In this document: piece after piece, positions 51,702 through 60,368 of the stretch | Layout of the letters: each line of letters begins with the position of its first letter | Numbering within the stretch: position 1 is the first letter of the stretch | Assembly (NCBI RefSeq): GCF_014334095.1 | Contig: NZ_CP060495.1 | Location: 2,976,501 to 3,040,500, forward strand | DNA: 64,000 nt | Direction: 5' to 3' | Source of the DNA: Novosphingopyxis iocasae | GTDB lineage: Bacteria; Pseudomonadota; Alphaproteobacteria; Sphingomonadales; Sphingomonadaceae | Notes under the pieces: generated by a model | The model's input: only the letters and a program-made list of their open reading frames with translations | What the model was told of the DNA's origin: nothing | The model's database searches: none | Translations under genes and position numbers: made by a program

Positions 51702-52358
51702 ATGATGCAGCTGTACGGCCACCCCTTTTCCTCTTTCACCTGGAAGGTGCTGATCGCGCTGTACGAGCGCGCGCTGCCGTTCGATTTCCGCATGGTCGAT
51801 CCCGGCCATCCCGATAACAGCGCGTTCGTCCGGGATGCGGGGCCGGGCGGGCAGTTTCCGGTGCTGGTCGACGGCGATCGCACGGTGATCGAAAGTTCGG
51901 CGATCATCGAATATCTGGAGGTGGTGCACGGCAGCGCCGGGCACCTCGTCCCCGCCGATCCGGTCCGCGCGATCGAGGCGCGGCAGATGGATGCGCTGCT
52001 GGACGATTATATCGCCGCGCCGGTGCAGGCGATCGTGGACGATGCGCTGCGAGCGGATGGCGAGCGCGATGCCTCAGGCGCGGCGCGGGCGAGGGAGAGG
52101 CTCGAAAAGGCCTACGCCTGGTTCGATCGCTGGATGGAGGACCGGGACTGGGCCGCCTGCGGGCGCTTCACCATCGCCGATTGCGCCGCCGCGCCCGCGC
52201 TGTTCTACGCCGACTGGGTGCACGAAATTCCCGAAGGCCACGCGAACCTGCGCGCCTATCGCGAACGCCTGCTCGCCCGCCCCACCATCGCCCGGGTGAT
52301 CGATGAGGCGCGCCCCTACCGCCACCTCTTCCCGCTAGGCGCCCCGGGCAGAGATTGA
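51702..52358 (+). CDS. Glutathione S-transferase family protein
   Basis: A 218-residue protein. The thioredoxin-like N-terminal domain has LYGHPFSSFTWKVLIALYER and QFPVLVDG, followed by ESSAIIEYLE for glutathione contact. The helical C-terminal domain has RFTIADCAAAPALFYADW. AGGAGA precedes ATGATG. Its substrate is unknown. It is divergent from the HxlR-SCP2 regulator at a distance of about 150 bases. Confidence 0.88.
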   Translation: MMQLYGHPFSSFTWKVLIALYERALPFDFRMVDPGHPDNSAFVRDAGPGGQFPVLVDGDRTVIESSAIIEYLEVVHGSAGHLVPADPVRAIEARQMDALLDDYIAAPVQAIVDDALRADGERDASGAARARERLEKAYAWFDRWMEDRDWAACGRFTIADCAAAPALFYADWVHEIPEGHANLRAYRERLLARPTIARVIDEARPYRHLFPLGAPGRD

Positions 52359-52399
52359 GGCCAGCAATCGACCGACCGTAAATTCAACTATTGTTTAAT

Positions 52400-52425
52400 A
52401 CGAAACTTTAGTTTAAATGTTTCGT
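52400..52425 (+). promoter_or_regulatory. Dyad operator before the XRE gene
   Basis: A perfect 7-bp pair, ACGAAAC (52400-52406) with GTTTCGT (52419-52425), has a second nested palindrome AAACT-TT-AGTTT (52403-52414) inside. The surrounding 60 bases are far more AT-rich than neighbouring DNA. It is a likely operator/promoter for the XRE regulator starting at 52453. Confidence 0.5.
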
Positions 52426-52452
52426 TGTTGGCATCGGTAGGAAGGAACGGTC

Positions 52453-52806
52453 ATGGATCCGCAGGCAATCGGCAGGAAAATCAAGCATTTTCGGGAGCTC
52501 GCTGGGCTGAGCAAATCCGAGTTGGCGCGTCGTGTGGAGGTATCGCCCACGGCGGTGAATAACTGGGAAGAGAATGGAGTCGTGCCGCGCATCGAAGTCG
52601 CTCACAAGCTTTCCGAGGTGCTGGAAGTGAGCTTCGTACAGTTGATGAGTTCTAACCGGAAATGGGAGCCTGACCAGACGTCGGCTCGCCCCAAGTCCGA
52701 AGGTCCGGAATTAAGTAGAGGCGAGCGACTGGACCAGCACCGGCGGCAGATCGCCGCGCTGTTCGATGTCCCTGCCGAACGGGTGGATATCGTTATCCGA
52801 ACCTGA
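52453..52806 (+). CDS. XRE family transcriptional regulator
   Basis: A 117-residue DNA-binding protein. The N-terminal HTH_XRE spans residues 5-65: IGRKIKHFRELAGLSKSELA, then RRVEVSPTAVNNWEENGVVP. The last 50 residues are polar and lack a sensor domain I can name. AAGGAA precedes the ATG. The upstream dyad suggests self-regulation. It resembles small phage-type or stress-type repressors, but no prophage genes are nearby. Confidence 0.87.
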   Translation: MDPQAIGRKIKHFRELAGLSKSELARRVEVSPTAVNNWEENGVVPRIEVAHKLSEVLEVSFVQLMSSNRKWEPDQTSARPKSEGPELSRGERLDQHRRQIAALFDVPAERVDIVIRT

Positions 52807-52825
52807 CGGCTGAAGGAGAGGGGCT

Positions 52826-53419
52826 TCACCCGAACGCCGGACTTTTCTTCAGGCGCTCGTAAGCCTTGATCGCGCGTTGCAGCTTGTCTTCATGGCTGCG
52901 GTCGCCGCCATTGCGGTCGGGGTGGTAGCGTCGGACCAGTTCGGAGTAGCGGCGGCGGATCGTGCGGCGGTCGGCATCGCGTTCCAGGCCCAGAGTCTTC
53001 AGCGCCTTGGCATCGGCATCGCTTAAGGGTGTGCCGTCGGGCCGGGCGCGCGGCATCGTCCTGCGGAAGCGCGCGCCGATGGCGTCCAGCGGATCGTCGA
53101 AATCCTGCCAGCGCGGCGGCGGGCTGGCGCCTGCGCCCCAGCGGTTCGTGCTCTGGTAGAAGCCGCCCAGCGGGGACTGCGCCTCGTAAATCTCGTCCGC
53201 GCCCATGCCGTCGAAGAAATCATAGCCCGCGTTGAATTCGCGCACATGATCCAGGCACAGCCAGCGCCACTGGCCGGGTCCGTCGCCGCTATGCCCGCCG
53301 GGCGGCGGCGCGCGGAATTCGCCCGCTTCGGCGCAGGCGGGATGGTCGCAGGTCCGCTGACCGTCGCCCACGCGTCCGTGGAATCGGTCATGGCGGCGGC
53401 GGTCGGATTGGGAAGACAT
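52826..53419 (-). CDS. J-domain protein with N-terminal Cys/His cluster
   Basis: A 197-residue DnaK co-chaperone-like protein. The J domain is at the C-terminus (about residues 140-195) with the HPD motif in RRYHPDRNGGDRSHEDK. The N-terminal half has CDHPAC and WLCLDHVREFN, a Cys/His set that could bind zinc. J domains at the C-terminus recruit Hsp70 to a specific client. It is divergent from bolA, an arrangement common in alphaproteobacteria. Confidence 0.88.
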   Translation of the reverse strand: MSSQSDRRRHDRFHGRVGDGQRTCDHPACAEAGEFRAPPPGGHSGDGPGQWRWLCLDHVREFNAGYDFFDGMGADEIYEAQSPLGGFYQSTNRWGAGASPPPRWQDFDDPLDAIGARFRRTMPRARPDGTPLSDADAKALKTLGLERDADRRTIRRRYSELVRRYHPDRNGGDRSHEDKLQRAIKAYERLKKSPAFG

Positions 53420-53476
53420 GAAGGGAAAGCGGCTCGGCCTTTGGGGTTTCGTGGGAGCCAAGCTATATAGGCGCGC

Positions 53477-53761
53477 ATGACAACGGATTCAAAAGGGCCG
53501 GTACAGGCCGAGATCGAAACGCGGCTGACCGAGGCGCTCGCGCCCACCAGCCTTGTGGTGAGCAACGACAGCGCGCAGCATCGCGGCCATGCCGGCGACG
53601 ACGGATCGGGCGAAAGCCACTTTTCGGTGACAGTGGAAAGCGCCGCGTTCGCAGGCAAATCGCGCGTCGATCGGCAGCGCATGGTCAACCGCGCGCTGGG
53701 CGATCTGATGCAAGAGCGCGTCCACGCGATGCAGATCAAGGCCAGCGCACCGGGGGAATAG
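53477..53761 (+). CDS. BolA family protein
   Basis: A 94-residue stress/iron-related protein. Key parts are VSNDSAQHRGHAG, ESHFSVTVESAAFAGKSRV and MVNRALGDLM, with conserved His residues that bind [2Fe-2S] clusters with monothiol glutaredoxins. It is divergent from the J-domain gene, which hints at shared regulation. Similar to BolA/IbaG-type proteins; I do not assign a specific symbol. Confidence 0.9.
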   Translation: MTTDSKGPVQAEIETRLTEALAPTSLVVSNDSAQHRGHAGDDGSGESHFSVTVESAAFAGKSRVDRQRMVNRALGDLMQERVHAMQIKASAPGE

Positions 53762-53798
53762 GGCGGGGCGCGGATGTGATCCGCGCGACAAAAATAAT

Positions 53799-53910
53799 CC
53801 GTAAGTCCTGAGCCGGTGGCGCCATGCGCCGTCTGCGACTCCGAAGGACGTCTATCGATCAAGCGCGGTGCACGGAGGAGAAGCGCCCTTCGACAAGCTC
53901 AGGGCTACGG
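53799..53910. repeat. REPIN-like inverted repeat (locus C, first unit)
   Basis: The left side CCGTAAGTCCTGAG (53799-53812) and the right arm CGCCCTTCGACAAGCTCAGG plus GCTACGG (53884-53910) share the family core. The left arm is interrupted by about 25 bases (CGGTGGCGCCATGCGCCGTC region), so this unit is longer (112 bases) and imperfect. It lies in the 335-base gap between bolA and the next GST gene. Confidence 0.75.
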
Positions 53911-53935
53911 TAAGTGGGCGAGTCACATTCAAGAT

Positions 53936-54022
53936 CCGAAGTCCTGAGCTTGTCGAGGGACGTCTCTCGGTCGAGCGCCGCGCGTGCAGGGGAGGCGCCC
54001 TTCGACAGGCTCAGGGCTACGG
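53936..54022. repeat. REPIN-like inverted repeat (locus C, second unit)
   Basis: CCGAAGTCCTGAGCTTGTCG (from 53936) mirrors the right arm ending CTCAGGGCTACGG at 54022, with a 34-base centre. The centre (TCTCTCGGTCGAGCGCCG) is a diverged copy of the first unit's centre, so the pair likely arose by local duplication or double insertion. Between and around them no gene is seen. Confidence 0.82.
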
Positions 54023-54096
54023 TTTGAGCGGCGATCGGGAACGTGCAGTCCCTCCCGCCCATTCTCCTTGCCGAACCCCGCAAAGGAGAAGCCCGC

Positions 54097-54807
54097 ATGC
54101 CCTATGATCTCTGGTACTGGCCCAGCATTCAGGGGCGGGGCGAATTTGTGCGGCTTCCCCTTGAAGCCGCAGGCATCGAATATCGGGATCGCGCGCGGGA
54201 CGAAGGTGCCGAGGCGCTGATGGACGATATGGAGGCGCGCAACGGCTGGCGCGCGCCCTATGCGCCGCCCTATCTGGTCGATGGCGATTTCTGCATCGCG
54301 CAGACCGCGCATATCGTCAGCTGGCTGGGCGAAAAGCACGGCTTCGGCGGCGAGAGCGAGGCGGAAACACTGGGCCTCATCCAGCTGCAACTGGTGGTCA
54401 CCGATATCGTGGCCGAGGCGCATGACACGCACCATCCGGTCGGCACCGGCGATTATTATGAAGACCAGAAGGATGAGGCGAAGCGCACCGCGAAAGGATT
54501 TCGCGAAGACCGCATCCCCAAATATTTCGATCATTTCGAAGCCGCGCTCGGCAACGCGGACGGCCCGTTCGTGCGCGGGCAGGGGTGGAGCCATGTCGAT
54601 ACTTCGCTGTTCCAGCTGGTCCGCGGCTTGGAATATGCGTTCCCCAAACGCATGGCGGCGCTATCGTCCGACTATCCGAAGCTCCACGCCTGCGCCGATG
54701 CGGTGGAAGCCTTAGCGGGCATCGCGGACTATCTGAAGAGCGAGCGGCGCATTTCTTTTAATGAAGACGGTATTTTCCGTCATTATCCGGAACTGGACGC
54801 GGATTAG
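54097..54807 (+). CDS. Glutathione S-transferase (sigma/alpha-like)
   Basis: A 236-residue GST. The start MPYDLWYWPSIQGRGEFVRL resembles eukaryotic-style GSTs where a Tyr activates glutathione. PYLVDGDFCIAQTAHIVSWL is the cis-Pro and gamma-Glu region. The C-terminal domain has GQGWSHVDTSLFQLVRGLE. AAAGGAG precedes the ATG. Its TAG is immediately followed by the pirin ATG, so the two are a tight operon. Substrate unknown. Confidence 0.86.
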   Translation: MPYDLWYWPSIQGRGEFVRLPLEAAGIEYRDRARDEGAEALMDDMEARNGWRAPYAPPYLVDGDFCIAQTAHIVSWLGEKHGFGGESEAETLGLIQLQLVVTDIVAEAHDTHHPVGTGDYYEDQKDEAKRTAKGFREDRIPKYFDHFEAALGNADGPFVRGQGWSHVDTSLFQLVRGLEYAFPKRMAALSSDYPKLHACADAVEALAGIADYLKSERRISFNEDGIFRHYPELDAD

Positions 54808-55713
54808 ATGACCCTGCAAACCATCACCCCCACCACGCATGATCTGGGCGATTTCAAGGTGCGGCGGACCTTGCCCTCGCGCGGCCGCACGATGGTGGGG
54901 CCGTTCGTGTTCGTCGATCAGTTCGGCCCCGCTCAGTTCGATCTGGGCGGCGGCATGGATGTGCGGCCGCACCCGCATATCAACCTGTCCACCGTCACCT
55001 ATCTGTTCGACGGGGCGATCGACCATCGCGATTCGCTGGGTACCTTTGCCACCATCCGTCCGGGCGCGGTGAACCTGATGACGGCGGGTAGCGGCATCGT
55101 GCATTCCGAGCGCTCGCCGGAGGCCGAGCGGCAGCGCAGCGCCGGCGGCCATCAGGGGCGCATTTCCGGCATGCAGACCTGGCTGGCGCTGCCCGACGGC
55201 AAGGAGGAGATCGATCCCGCCTTCCAGCATATCGGCGCAGACGATCTGCCGATCCTGGAAGACAGTGGCCTGAAGGCGCGCATCATCATGGGCGAATTAT
55301 GGGGCAAGACCGCGCCGACTACGCAGCATGCCCAGACGATCTATGCCGATATTTTGCTGGATGCCGGAACGAGCGTACCGATCGAGGCGGGGGCGGACGA
55401 ACGCGCCGTGCTGGTGGCGCTGGGGGATGCCGAGCTGGATGGCGACGCGCTGGAGCGGCACACGCTCTACGTGCTGGCACCCGGCGAGGCGATGACGCTG
55501 CGCGCCACATCGGACGCGCGCGTGATGCTGCTGGGCGGTGAGGCGTTCGCCACGCAGCGCCATGTCTGGTGGAATTTCGTCAGCAGCTCGAGAGAGCGCA
55601 TCGCCGAAGCGCGCGAGGCCTGGAAGGCGAAGGCTTTTCCGGACGTGCCGGGCGACAGCGAGGAACGGATACCGATCCCCGAGGGTCAGCCGAAGACAGT
55701 GAGCTACCCATAA
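54808..55713 (+). CDS. Pirin family protein
   Basis: A 301-residue bicupin metalloprotein. The N-terminal cupin has the metal ligands in DVRPHPHINLSTVTYLFDG, with HRDSLG and GSGIVHSERSP completing the site. Some pirins are quercetinases and others regulators; this one cannot be sorted by eye. It starts with no gap after the GST gene. The 185 bases that follow show no gene or terminator. Confidence 0.93.
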   Translation: MTLQTITPTTHDLGDFKVRRTLPSRGRTMVGPFVFVDQFGPAQFDLGGGMDVRPHPHINLSTVTYLFDGAIDHRDSLGTFATIRPGAVNLMTAGSGIVHSERSPEAERQRSAGGHQGRISGMQTWLALPDGKEEIDPAFQHIGADDLPILEDSGLKARIIMGELWGKTAPTTQHAQTIYADILLDAGTSVPIEAGADERAVLVALGDAELDGDALERHTLYVLAPGEAMTLRATSDARVMLLGGEAFATQRHVWWNFVSSSRERIAEAREAWKAKAFPDVPGDSEERIPIPEGQPKTVSYP

Positions 55714-55898
55714 CGGGAGGCAAGAAAAAGCTGTCCTACAGGAAACCAGATCGGTTATCGAAATGGGGTTATGCGAACCGCATCGAACTCCGCTCCTAAT
55801 CATCTTTTTTCCTTGGCGGATCGGGCCCTGAACTTTCCCGCTCTGGACAGTGTGAAGTGTGTGAAGCAAGCTGGCCCAAATCGCTTCAGGAGAGCCCC

Positions 55899-56816
55899 AT
55901 GCCCGATCCGACTCCCAACCTCGTTCCCGACTACGACCTCGTCCGCCACACGCTCGCCACCGGCGTGGAGATCGACGCCGTCGACGTGGGGCCGCGGGAC
56001 GCGCCGGTCCTCCTCTTCCTCCACGGCTTCCCCGAAAGCCACCGCACCTGGCGCCACCAGATCGAGCATTTCAAGGACCGCTTCCGCTGCATCGCGCCCG
56101 ATCAGCGCGGCTATCGCGGATCGTCCAAGCCGCAGGAGGTGGAGGCCTATACGCCCGACAAGCTGGTGGCCGATGTGTTCGCGCTCGCCGATGCCTGCGG
56201 TGTGGACCGGTTCACCGTCGTCGGCCATGACTGGGGCGGGGCGATCGCCTGGGCCGTGGCGTTGGCAGGGCAGCAAAACGGGCGCGTAGAGCGGCTGGTG
56301 ATCGCCAACGCGCCGCATCCCTGGCTCTATCAGCGCGCGCTGATCCAGCGGCCCCAGCAGCGCGAGAGTGCGCAGTACATCCGCGCCTTCCGGGACCGGG
56401 ACAATGACGCGCTGGTGCGCGAGCATGGGCTGGTCGGCATCCTCGCCAAGGCGGTGAAGTGGGAGCGCAGCAGCGCCATGCCGGACGAGGAGCGGGACCG
56501 TCTGCTTGCCGACTGGAAGGACCGCGATGCGGCCTTCGGCATGCTGAACTGGTACCGCGCCAGCTCCGTCCACGTCCCCGCGATGGACGAGGACGCCGAA
56601 CTGCCCGAGTTCGCCAAGCGCGACTTCCCGAAGGTGACGATCCCCACGCTGGTGGTCTGGGCGCTCGACGACCTCGCGCTGCCGCCGGTCAACACCGAGG
56701 GGACGGACCAGCAGGTGGAGGACCTGACGCTGGTCGAGGTGCCGGGCAGCGGCCATTTCGTGCCCTGGGAAGCGCCCGACAAGGTGATCGACGCGATGGA
56801 GGCGTTCCTGCGTTAG
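55899..56816 (+). CDS. Alpha/beta hydrolase, epoxide-hydrolase type
   Basis: A 305-residue soluble hydrolase. HGFPESHRTWRHQ is the oxyanion-hole region. The nucleophile is the Asp in VVGHDWGGAIAWAVAL, so a covalent ester mechanism as in epoxide hydrolases or haloalkane dehalogenases is expected. The catalytic His is in PGSGHFVPWEAP. A cap domain lies between. AGGAGA supports the ATG at 55899. The substrate is unknown. Confidence 0.9.
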   Translation: MPDPTPNLVPDYDLVRHTLATGVEIDAVDVGPRDAPVLLFLHGFPESHRTWRHQIEHFKDRFRCIAPDQRGYRGSSKPQEVEAYTPDKLVADVFALADACGVDRFTVVGHDWGGAIAWAVALAGQQNGRVERLVIANAPHPWLYQRALIQRPQQRESAQYIRAFRDRDNDALVREHGLVGILAKAVKWERSSAMPDEERDRLLADWKDRDAAFGMLNWYRASSVHVPAMDEDAELPEFAKRDFPKVTIPTLVVWALDDLALPPVNTEGTDQQVEDLTLVEVPGSGHFVPWEAPDKVIDAMEAFLR

Positions 56817-56849
56817 CCGCGCCGCGCGCGATTAGGCGCGCGAGCTTCA

Positions 56850-56878
56850 TTGCCCTTTAACGGAGCCGCAGCTACATC
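56850..56878 (+). promoter_or_regulatory. Putative hisG promoter giving a near-leaderless mRNA
   Basis: TTGCCC (56850-56855) and TACATC (56873-56878) are 17 bp apart. The expected start of transcription is only 2-4 bases before the hisG ATG at 56888, and no Shine-Dalgarno sequence precedes that ATG. Confidence 0.4.
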
Positions 56879-56887
56879 GCCGCCATC

Positions 56888-57556
56888 ATGAACCGCCCCA
56901 TCACCTTCGCCATCCCCAAGGGACGCATCCTCGACGAGGCCCTGCCCGTCATGCGCGAGGCGGGGATCGAGCCGGAGCCCGGCTTCTTCGACAAGGCGAA
57001 CCGCGCGCTCGAATTCGGCACCAATCGCGACGATGTACGCATCATCCGCGTGCGCGCGTTCGATGTCGCCACCTTCGTGGCGCATGGCGCGGCGCAGATC
57101 GGCATCGTCGGTTCGGATGTGGTGGAGGAGTTCGGCTATTCGGAGCTCTACGCGCCGGTCGATCTCGGCATCGGCAAATGCCGCCTGTCCGTGGCCGAGC
57201 CGAAGGATGCGGAGCCGGGGCAGGCGCTGTCCACGCTCAGCCATGTGCGCGTCGCCACCAAATATCCCGAGCTTACCCGCCGCTGGTTCGCCGCCAAGGG
57301 CCTGCAGGCGGAGATCGTGAAGCTGAACGGCGCGATGGAGCTGGCGCCCGCGCTGGGCCTCACCCGCCGCATCGTCGATCTGGTGTCGACCGGGCAGACA
57401 CTGAAGGAAAACGGCCTCGTCGAGACCGAGACCATCATGGACATCTCGGCCCGGCTGATCGTCAACCGCGCGGCCTTCAAGATGATGTCTGGCACGCTTC
57501 CCGCGCTCGTCGAGCGGTTTCGCGCCATCGCCGGAGGCGTGCGTGAAGCGGCTTGA
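56888..57556 (+). CDS. hisG: ATP phosphoribosyltransferase, short form
   Basis: A 222-residue enzyme for the first step of histidine synthesis (ATP + PRPP). The start [18 protein letters not shown], the [20 protein letters not shown] segment and [16 protein letters not shown] are HisG signatures. At 222 residues it lacks the regulatory C-terminal domain, so it should need the HisZ partner, which is not in the window. It overlaps hisD by 14 bases. Confidence 0.97.
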   Translation: MNRPITFAIPKGRILDEALPVMREAGIEPEPGFFDKANRALEFGTNRDDVRIIRVRAFDVATFVAHGAAQIGIVGSDVVEEFGYSELYAPVDLGIGKCRLSVAEPKDAEPGQALSTLSHVRVATKYPELTRRWFAAKGLQAEIVKLNGAMELAPALGLTRRIVDLVSTGQTLKENGLVETETIMDISARLIVNRAAFKMMSGTLPALVERFRAIAGGVREAA

Positions 57557-58832
57557 TGCGGCCTATCCCGGCTTTGCCGAAGCGTTCAAGCGCATCGTTA
57601 CCGCGCGCCGCGAAAGCGATCCGGATGTCGCGCTTGACGTGTCCGCCATCCTCGCCCGCGTCCGCACCGATGGCGACGAAGCGCTGGCAGAGCTGACCAA
57701 GCGGTTCGACGGCCATGATCTGGACGAAAGCGGCTGGCGCATCGAACGCGAGGTTTGCGAGGCGGCGCTCGACGCGCTCGAGCCGGACCTGCGCGAGGCG
57801 CTGGAACTGGCCGCGACCCGAATCCGCACCTATCATGAAGCACAGCGGCCCGAAGACAGCGAGCGGACCGACGATGCCGGAGTGCGCCTGGGCGCGCGCT
57901 GGCTGCCCGTGGATGCCGCGGGCGTCTACGTACCCGGCGGACGTGCGGCCTATCCCAGCTCGGTGCTGATGAACGCGCTGCCTGCCAAGGTGGCCGGCGT
58001 GGAGCGGCTCGTCATGGTGACGCCGACGCCGGGCGGCGAGGCGAACCCGCTGGTGCTGGCCGCTGCCGCTTTGGCCGGGGTGGACGAAGTCTGGCGCATC
58101 GGCGGCGCGCAGGCGATCGCCGCGCTCGCTTACGGCACGGACAGGATCGCGCCGGTGGATGTCGTGACCGGCCCCGGCAATGCCTGGGTGGCCGAGGCAA
58201 AGCGCCAGCTCTACGGCGTGGTCGGCATCGACATGGTCGCCGGCCCCAGCGAAATCCTAGTGATTGCGGACGGCGAGAACGATCCCGCGATCGTGGCCGC
58301 GGACCTGCTCAGCCAGGCCGAGCATGACCCGACCAGCCAGTCCATCCTCATCACCGACAGCGCCGATCTGGCCCGCAATGTCGAGGATGCGGTGAAGGTA
58401 CAAGCTGCTGCGCTCACCACGCGCAAGGCGGCGGAGGCAAGCTGGAACGATCACGGTGTGATCATCACCGTGGCGGACCTCGCCGATGCGGTGCCGCTGG
58501 CGAACCGGCTGGCGGCGGAACATCTTCAGCTCTCGATCGCCGAGCCCGAGGCGCTGTTTGCGCGCATCCGCCATGCCGGATCGGTCTTCCTGGGGCGGCA
58601 TACGCCCGAGGCGGTGGGCGACTATGTCGCGGGGCCGAACCATGTGCTGCCGACCGGGCGGCGTGCGCGCTTCTCCTCCGGCCTTTCGGTGCTGGACTTC
58701 ATGAAGCGCACCAGCTTCATTCAACTGGACCAAGCGTCGCTCGCCAAGGTCGGCCCGGCAGCGGTGCGGCTGGCCGAGGAAGAGGGGCTTCCCGCCCATG
58801 CCGAAAGCGTTCGGCGGCGGCTGGACGCCTGA
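57543..58832 (+). CDS. hisD: Histidinol dehydrogenase
   Basis: A 429-residue zinc enzyme doing the last two oxidations of histidine synthesis. Conserved parts are [20 protein letters not shown], the [14 protein letters not shown] loop, [14 protein letters not shown] and [14 protein letters not shown]. The GTG start lies inside the hisG end, so translation is coupled. In the hisG-hisD-nusB-thiL order. Confidence 0.97.
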   Translation: MKRLDAAYPGFAEAFKRIVTARRESDPDVALDVSAILARVRTDGDEALAELTKRFDGHDLDESGWRIEREVCEAALDALEPDLREALELAATRIRTYHEAQRPEDSERTDDAGVRLGARWLPVDAAGVYVPGGRAAYPSSVLMNALPAKVAGVERLVMVTPTPGGEANPLVLAAAALAGVDEVWRIGGAQAIAALAYGTDRIAPVDVVTGPGNAWVAEAKRQLYGVVGIDMVAGPSEILVIADGENDPAIVAADLLSQAEHDPTSQSILITDSADLARNVEDAVKVQAAALTTRKAAEASWNDHGVIITVADLADAVPLANRLAAEHLQLSIAEPEALFARIRHAGSVFLGRHTPEAVGDYVAGPNHVLPTGRRARFSSGLSVLDFMKRTSFIQLDQASLAKVGPAAVRLAEEEGLPAHAESVRRRLDA

Positions 58833-58857
58833 GAGTTCACAGAGGAACAGGTAAAAG

Positions 58858-59313
58858 ATGATGAGCCATTCCCGATCCCAACCCCGCTCCGCTGCCCGGC
58901 TCGCCGCCGTGCAGGCGCTGTACCAGATGGACATGGAAGACATCGGGCTGGCCCGCCTGCTGCGCGAGTTCCACGAACACCGTCTGGGTTCGGCGATCGA
59001 GGAAGAGCCGATCGCGGAAGGCGAGCCGGACTTTTTCGACGATGTGGTAACCGGGGTCGACTCGCGCCGCGCCGAGATCGACGCGCTGATCGAAGGCCGC
59101 TTGGCCGAAGGTTGGAAGATCGACCGGCTCGACAAGGCGATGTTGCAGCTGCTGCGCTGCGGCACCTACGAACTGCTCGCGCGGCCCGACGTGCCGACCG
59201 GCGCGGTGGTGAACGAATATGTCGATATCGCCCATGCCTTCTTCGACGACAAGGACGCCAAGTTCGTGAACGGACTGCTCGACGGCATTTCGAAAGAAGT
59301 GCGCGGCGAGTGA
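58858..59313 (+). CDS. nusB: Transcription antitermination factor NusB
   Basis: A 151-residue all-helical protein that joins NusE/S10 on boxA of rRNA transcripts. SAARLAAVQALYQMDME is the start helix and KLDKAMLQLLRCGTYEL-type sequence (RLDKAMLQLLRCGTYEL) plus NEYVDIAHAFFDDKDAKFVN are typical. It follows hisD by 25 bases. Two adjacent ATGs at 58858 and 58861 are possible starts. Confidence 0.96.
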   Translation: MMSHSRSQPRSAARLAAVQALYQMDMEDIGLARLLREFHEHRLGSAIEEEPIAEGEPDFFDDVVTGVDSRRAEIDALIEGRLAEGWKIDRLDKAMLQLLRCGTYELLARPDVPTGAVVNEYVDIAHAFFDDKDAKFVNGLLDGISKEVRGE

Positions 59314-59346
59314 GTCCCGCCCTCGGATGACGGCTCTGGAGGGGCG

Positions 59347-60255
59347 GTGAGCGCCGAATTCGCCTTCATCGATCGCCTCCGCGCCCTCGCAACGCATCCG
59401 GCGGCCCGCGCCCTCGACGATGATGCCGCGGTGCTGAAGCTGGGCGGCGAGACGCTCATCCTGACGCATGACAGCATCGCCGAGGGGGTGCATGTCCGCA
59501 TCGACACGGATGCTGTCGATGTCGCCTGGAAGCTGATCGCCACGAACCTCTCCGATCTGGCCGCCAAGGGCGCGGAGCCCTTGGGGGTGCTCACCAGTCA
59601 CGCGTTGGGCGATGATGCCTGGGATGCCGCCTTTGCCGAAGGGCTGCGGGCCGTGCTCGATCGATACGATGTGCCGCTACTGGGCGGGGACACGATCCGC
59701 TTGCCCGAGGGCGCGACCCGTGTGTTTGGTTGTACGGCTATCGGCCGCGCTACCAGCGATCCGGTGCCGGCGCGGTCCGGCGCGCGAGACGGCGATGCGC
59801 TATGGGTGGCCGGCAGCATCGGGGATGCGCTTGCCGGCTTCACGCTGCTGGAAGCGGGCGGTGCGGATGACGGGCCGCTCACCGCCGCTTATTTGCGACC
59901 TCGCCCGCTGCTGGCGGAGGGACAGGCGCTCGCCCCGCTCGCCAGTGCGATGATGGACGTGAGCGACGGGTTGCTGATCGACGCCGCCCGGCTCGCGAAA
60001 GCCAGCGGCCTCGCTGCCGCCATCGACACGGCAACGATCCCCGTTTCGGACGCGGCGCGTGCCGTCCTGCGGGGCAGAGAAGACGAACTGCTGCGCTGGG
60101 GCGATGATTATGCGCTGCTATTCGCGGCCCCGGTCGAGTGCGAACCGCCGGTGCCCGCCGCGCGCATCGGCACGATGGTGGATGGGCAGCCCGGCACCGT
60201 CAGGCTCGACGACGCTGTGCTCAATCCCGATGCGATCGGCGGCTATCGCCACTAA
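59347..60255 (+). CDS. thiL: Thiamine-monophosphate kinase
   Basis: A 302-residue enzyme that phosphorylates thiamine phosphate to the active diphosphate. The N-terminal FAFIDRLRALA, DDDAAVLKLGGETLILTHDS metal site, NLSDLAAKGAEPLGVL and later MMDVSDGLLIDAARLAKAS are ThiL motifs. The start is GTG. It follows nusB as in many alphaproteobacteria. Confidence 0.95.
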   Translation: MSAEFAFIDRLRALATHPAARALDDDAAVLKLGGETLILTHDSIAEGVHVRIDTDAVDVAWKLIATNLSDLAAKGAEPLGVLTSHALGDDAWDAAFAEGLRAVLDRYDVPLLGGDTIRLPEGATRVFGCTAIGRATSDPVPARSGARDGDALWVAGSIGDALAGFTLLEAGGADDGPLTAAYLRPRPLLAEGQALAPLASAMMDVSDGLLIDAARLAKASGLAAAIDTATIPVSDAARAVLRGREDELLRWGDDYALLFAAPVECEPPVPAARIGTMVDGQPGTVRLDDAVLNPDAIGGYRH

Positions 60256-60276
60256 ACCCCCTCATCCGTTTGCCGC

Positions 60277-60304
60277 TTGTCAATTGACGGCATCCGGTTA
60301 GTCT
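60277..60304 (+). promoter_or_regulatory. Putative hppA promoter
   Basis: TTGTCA (60277-60282) and TAGTCT (60299-60304) are separated by 16 bp, about 65 bases upstream of the hppA start. Confidence 0.4.
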
Positions 60305-60368
60305 CCCTTCCCAAGTCGCCCGAAAACGAGGCGGCACCTATTGGAGCAGGAGGGGAAGTCTGAACGCC

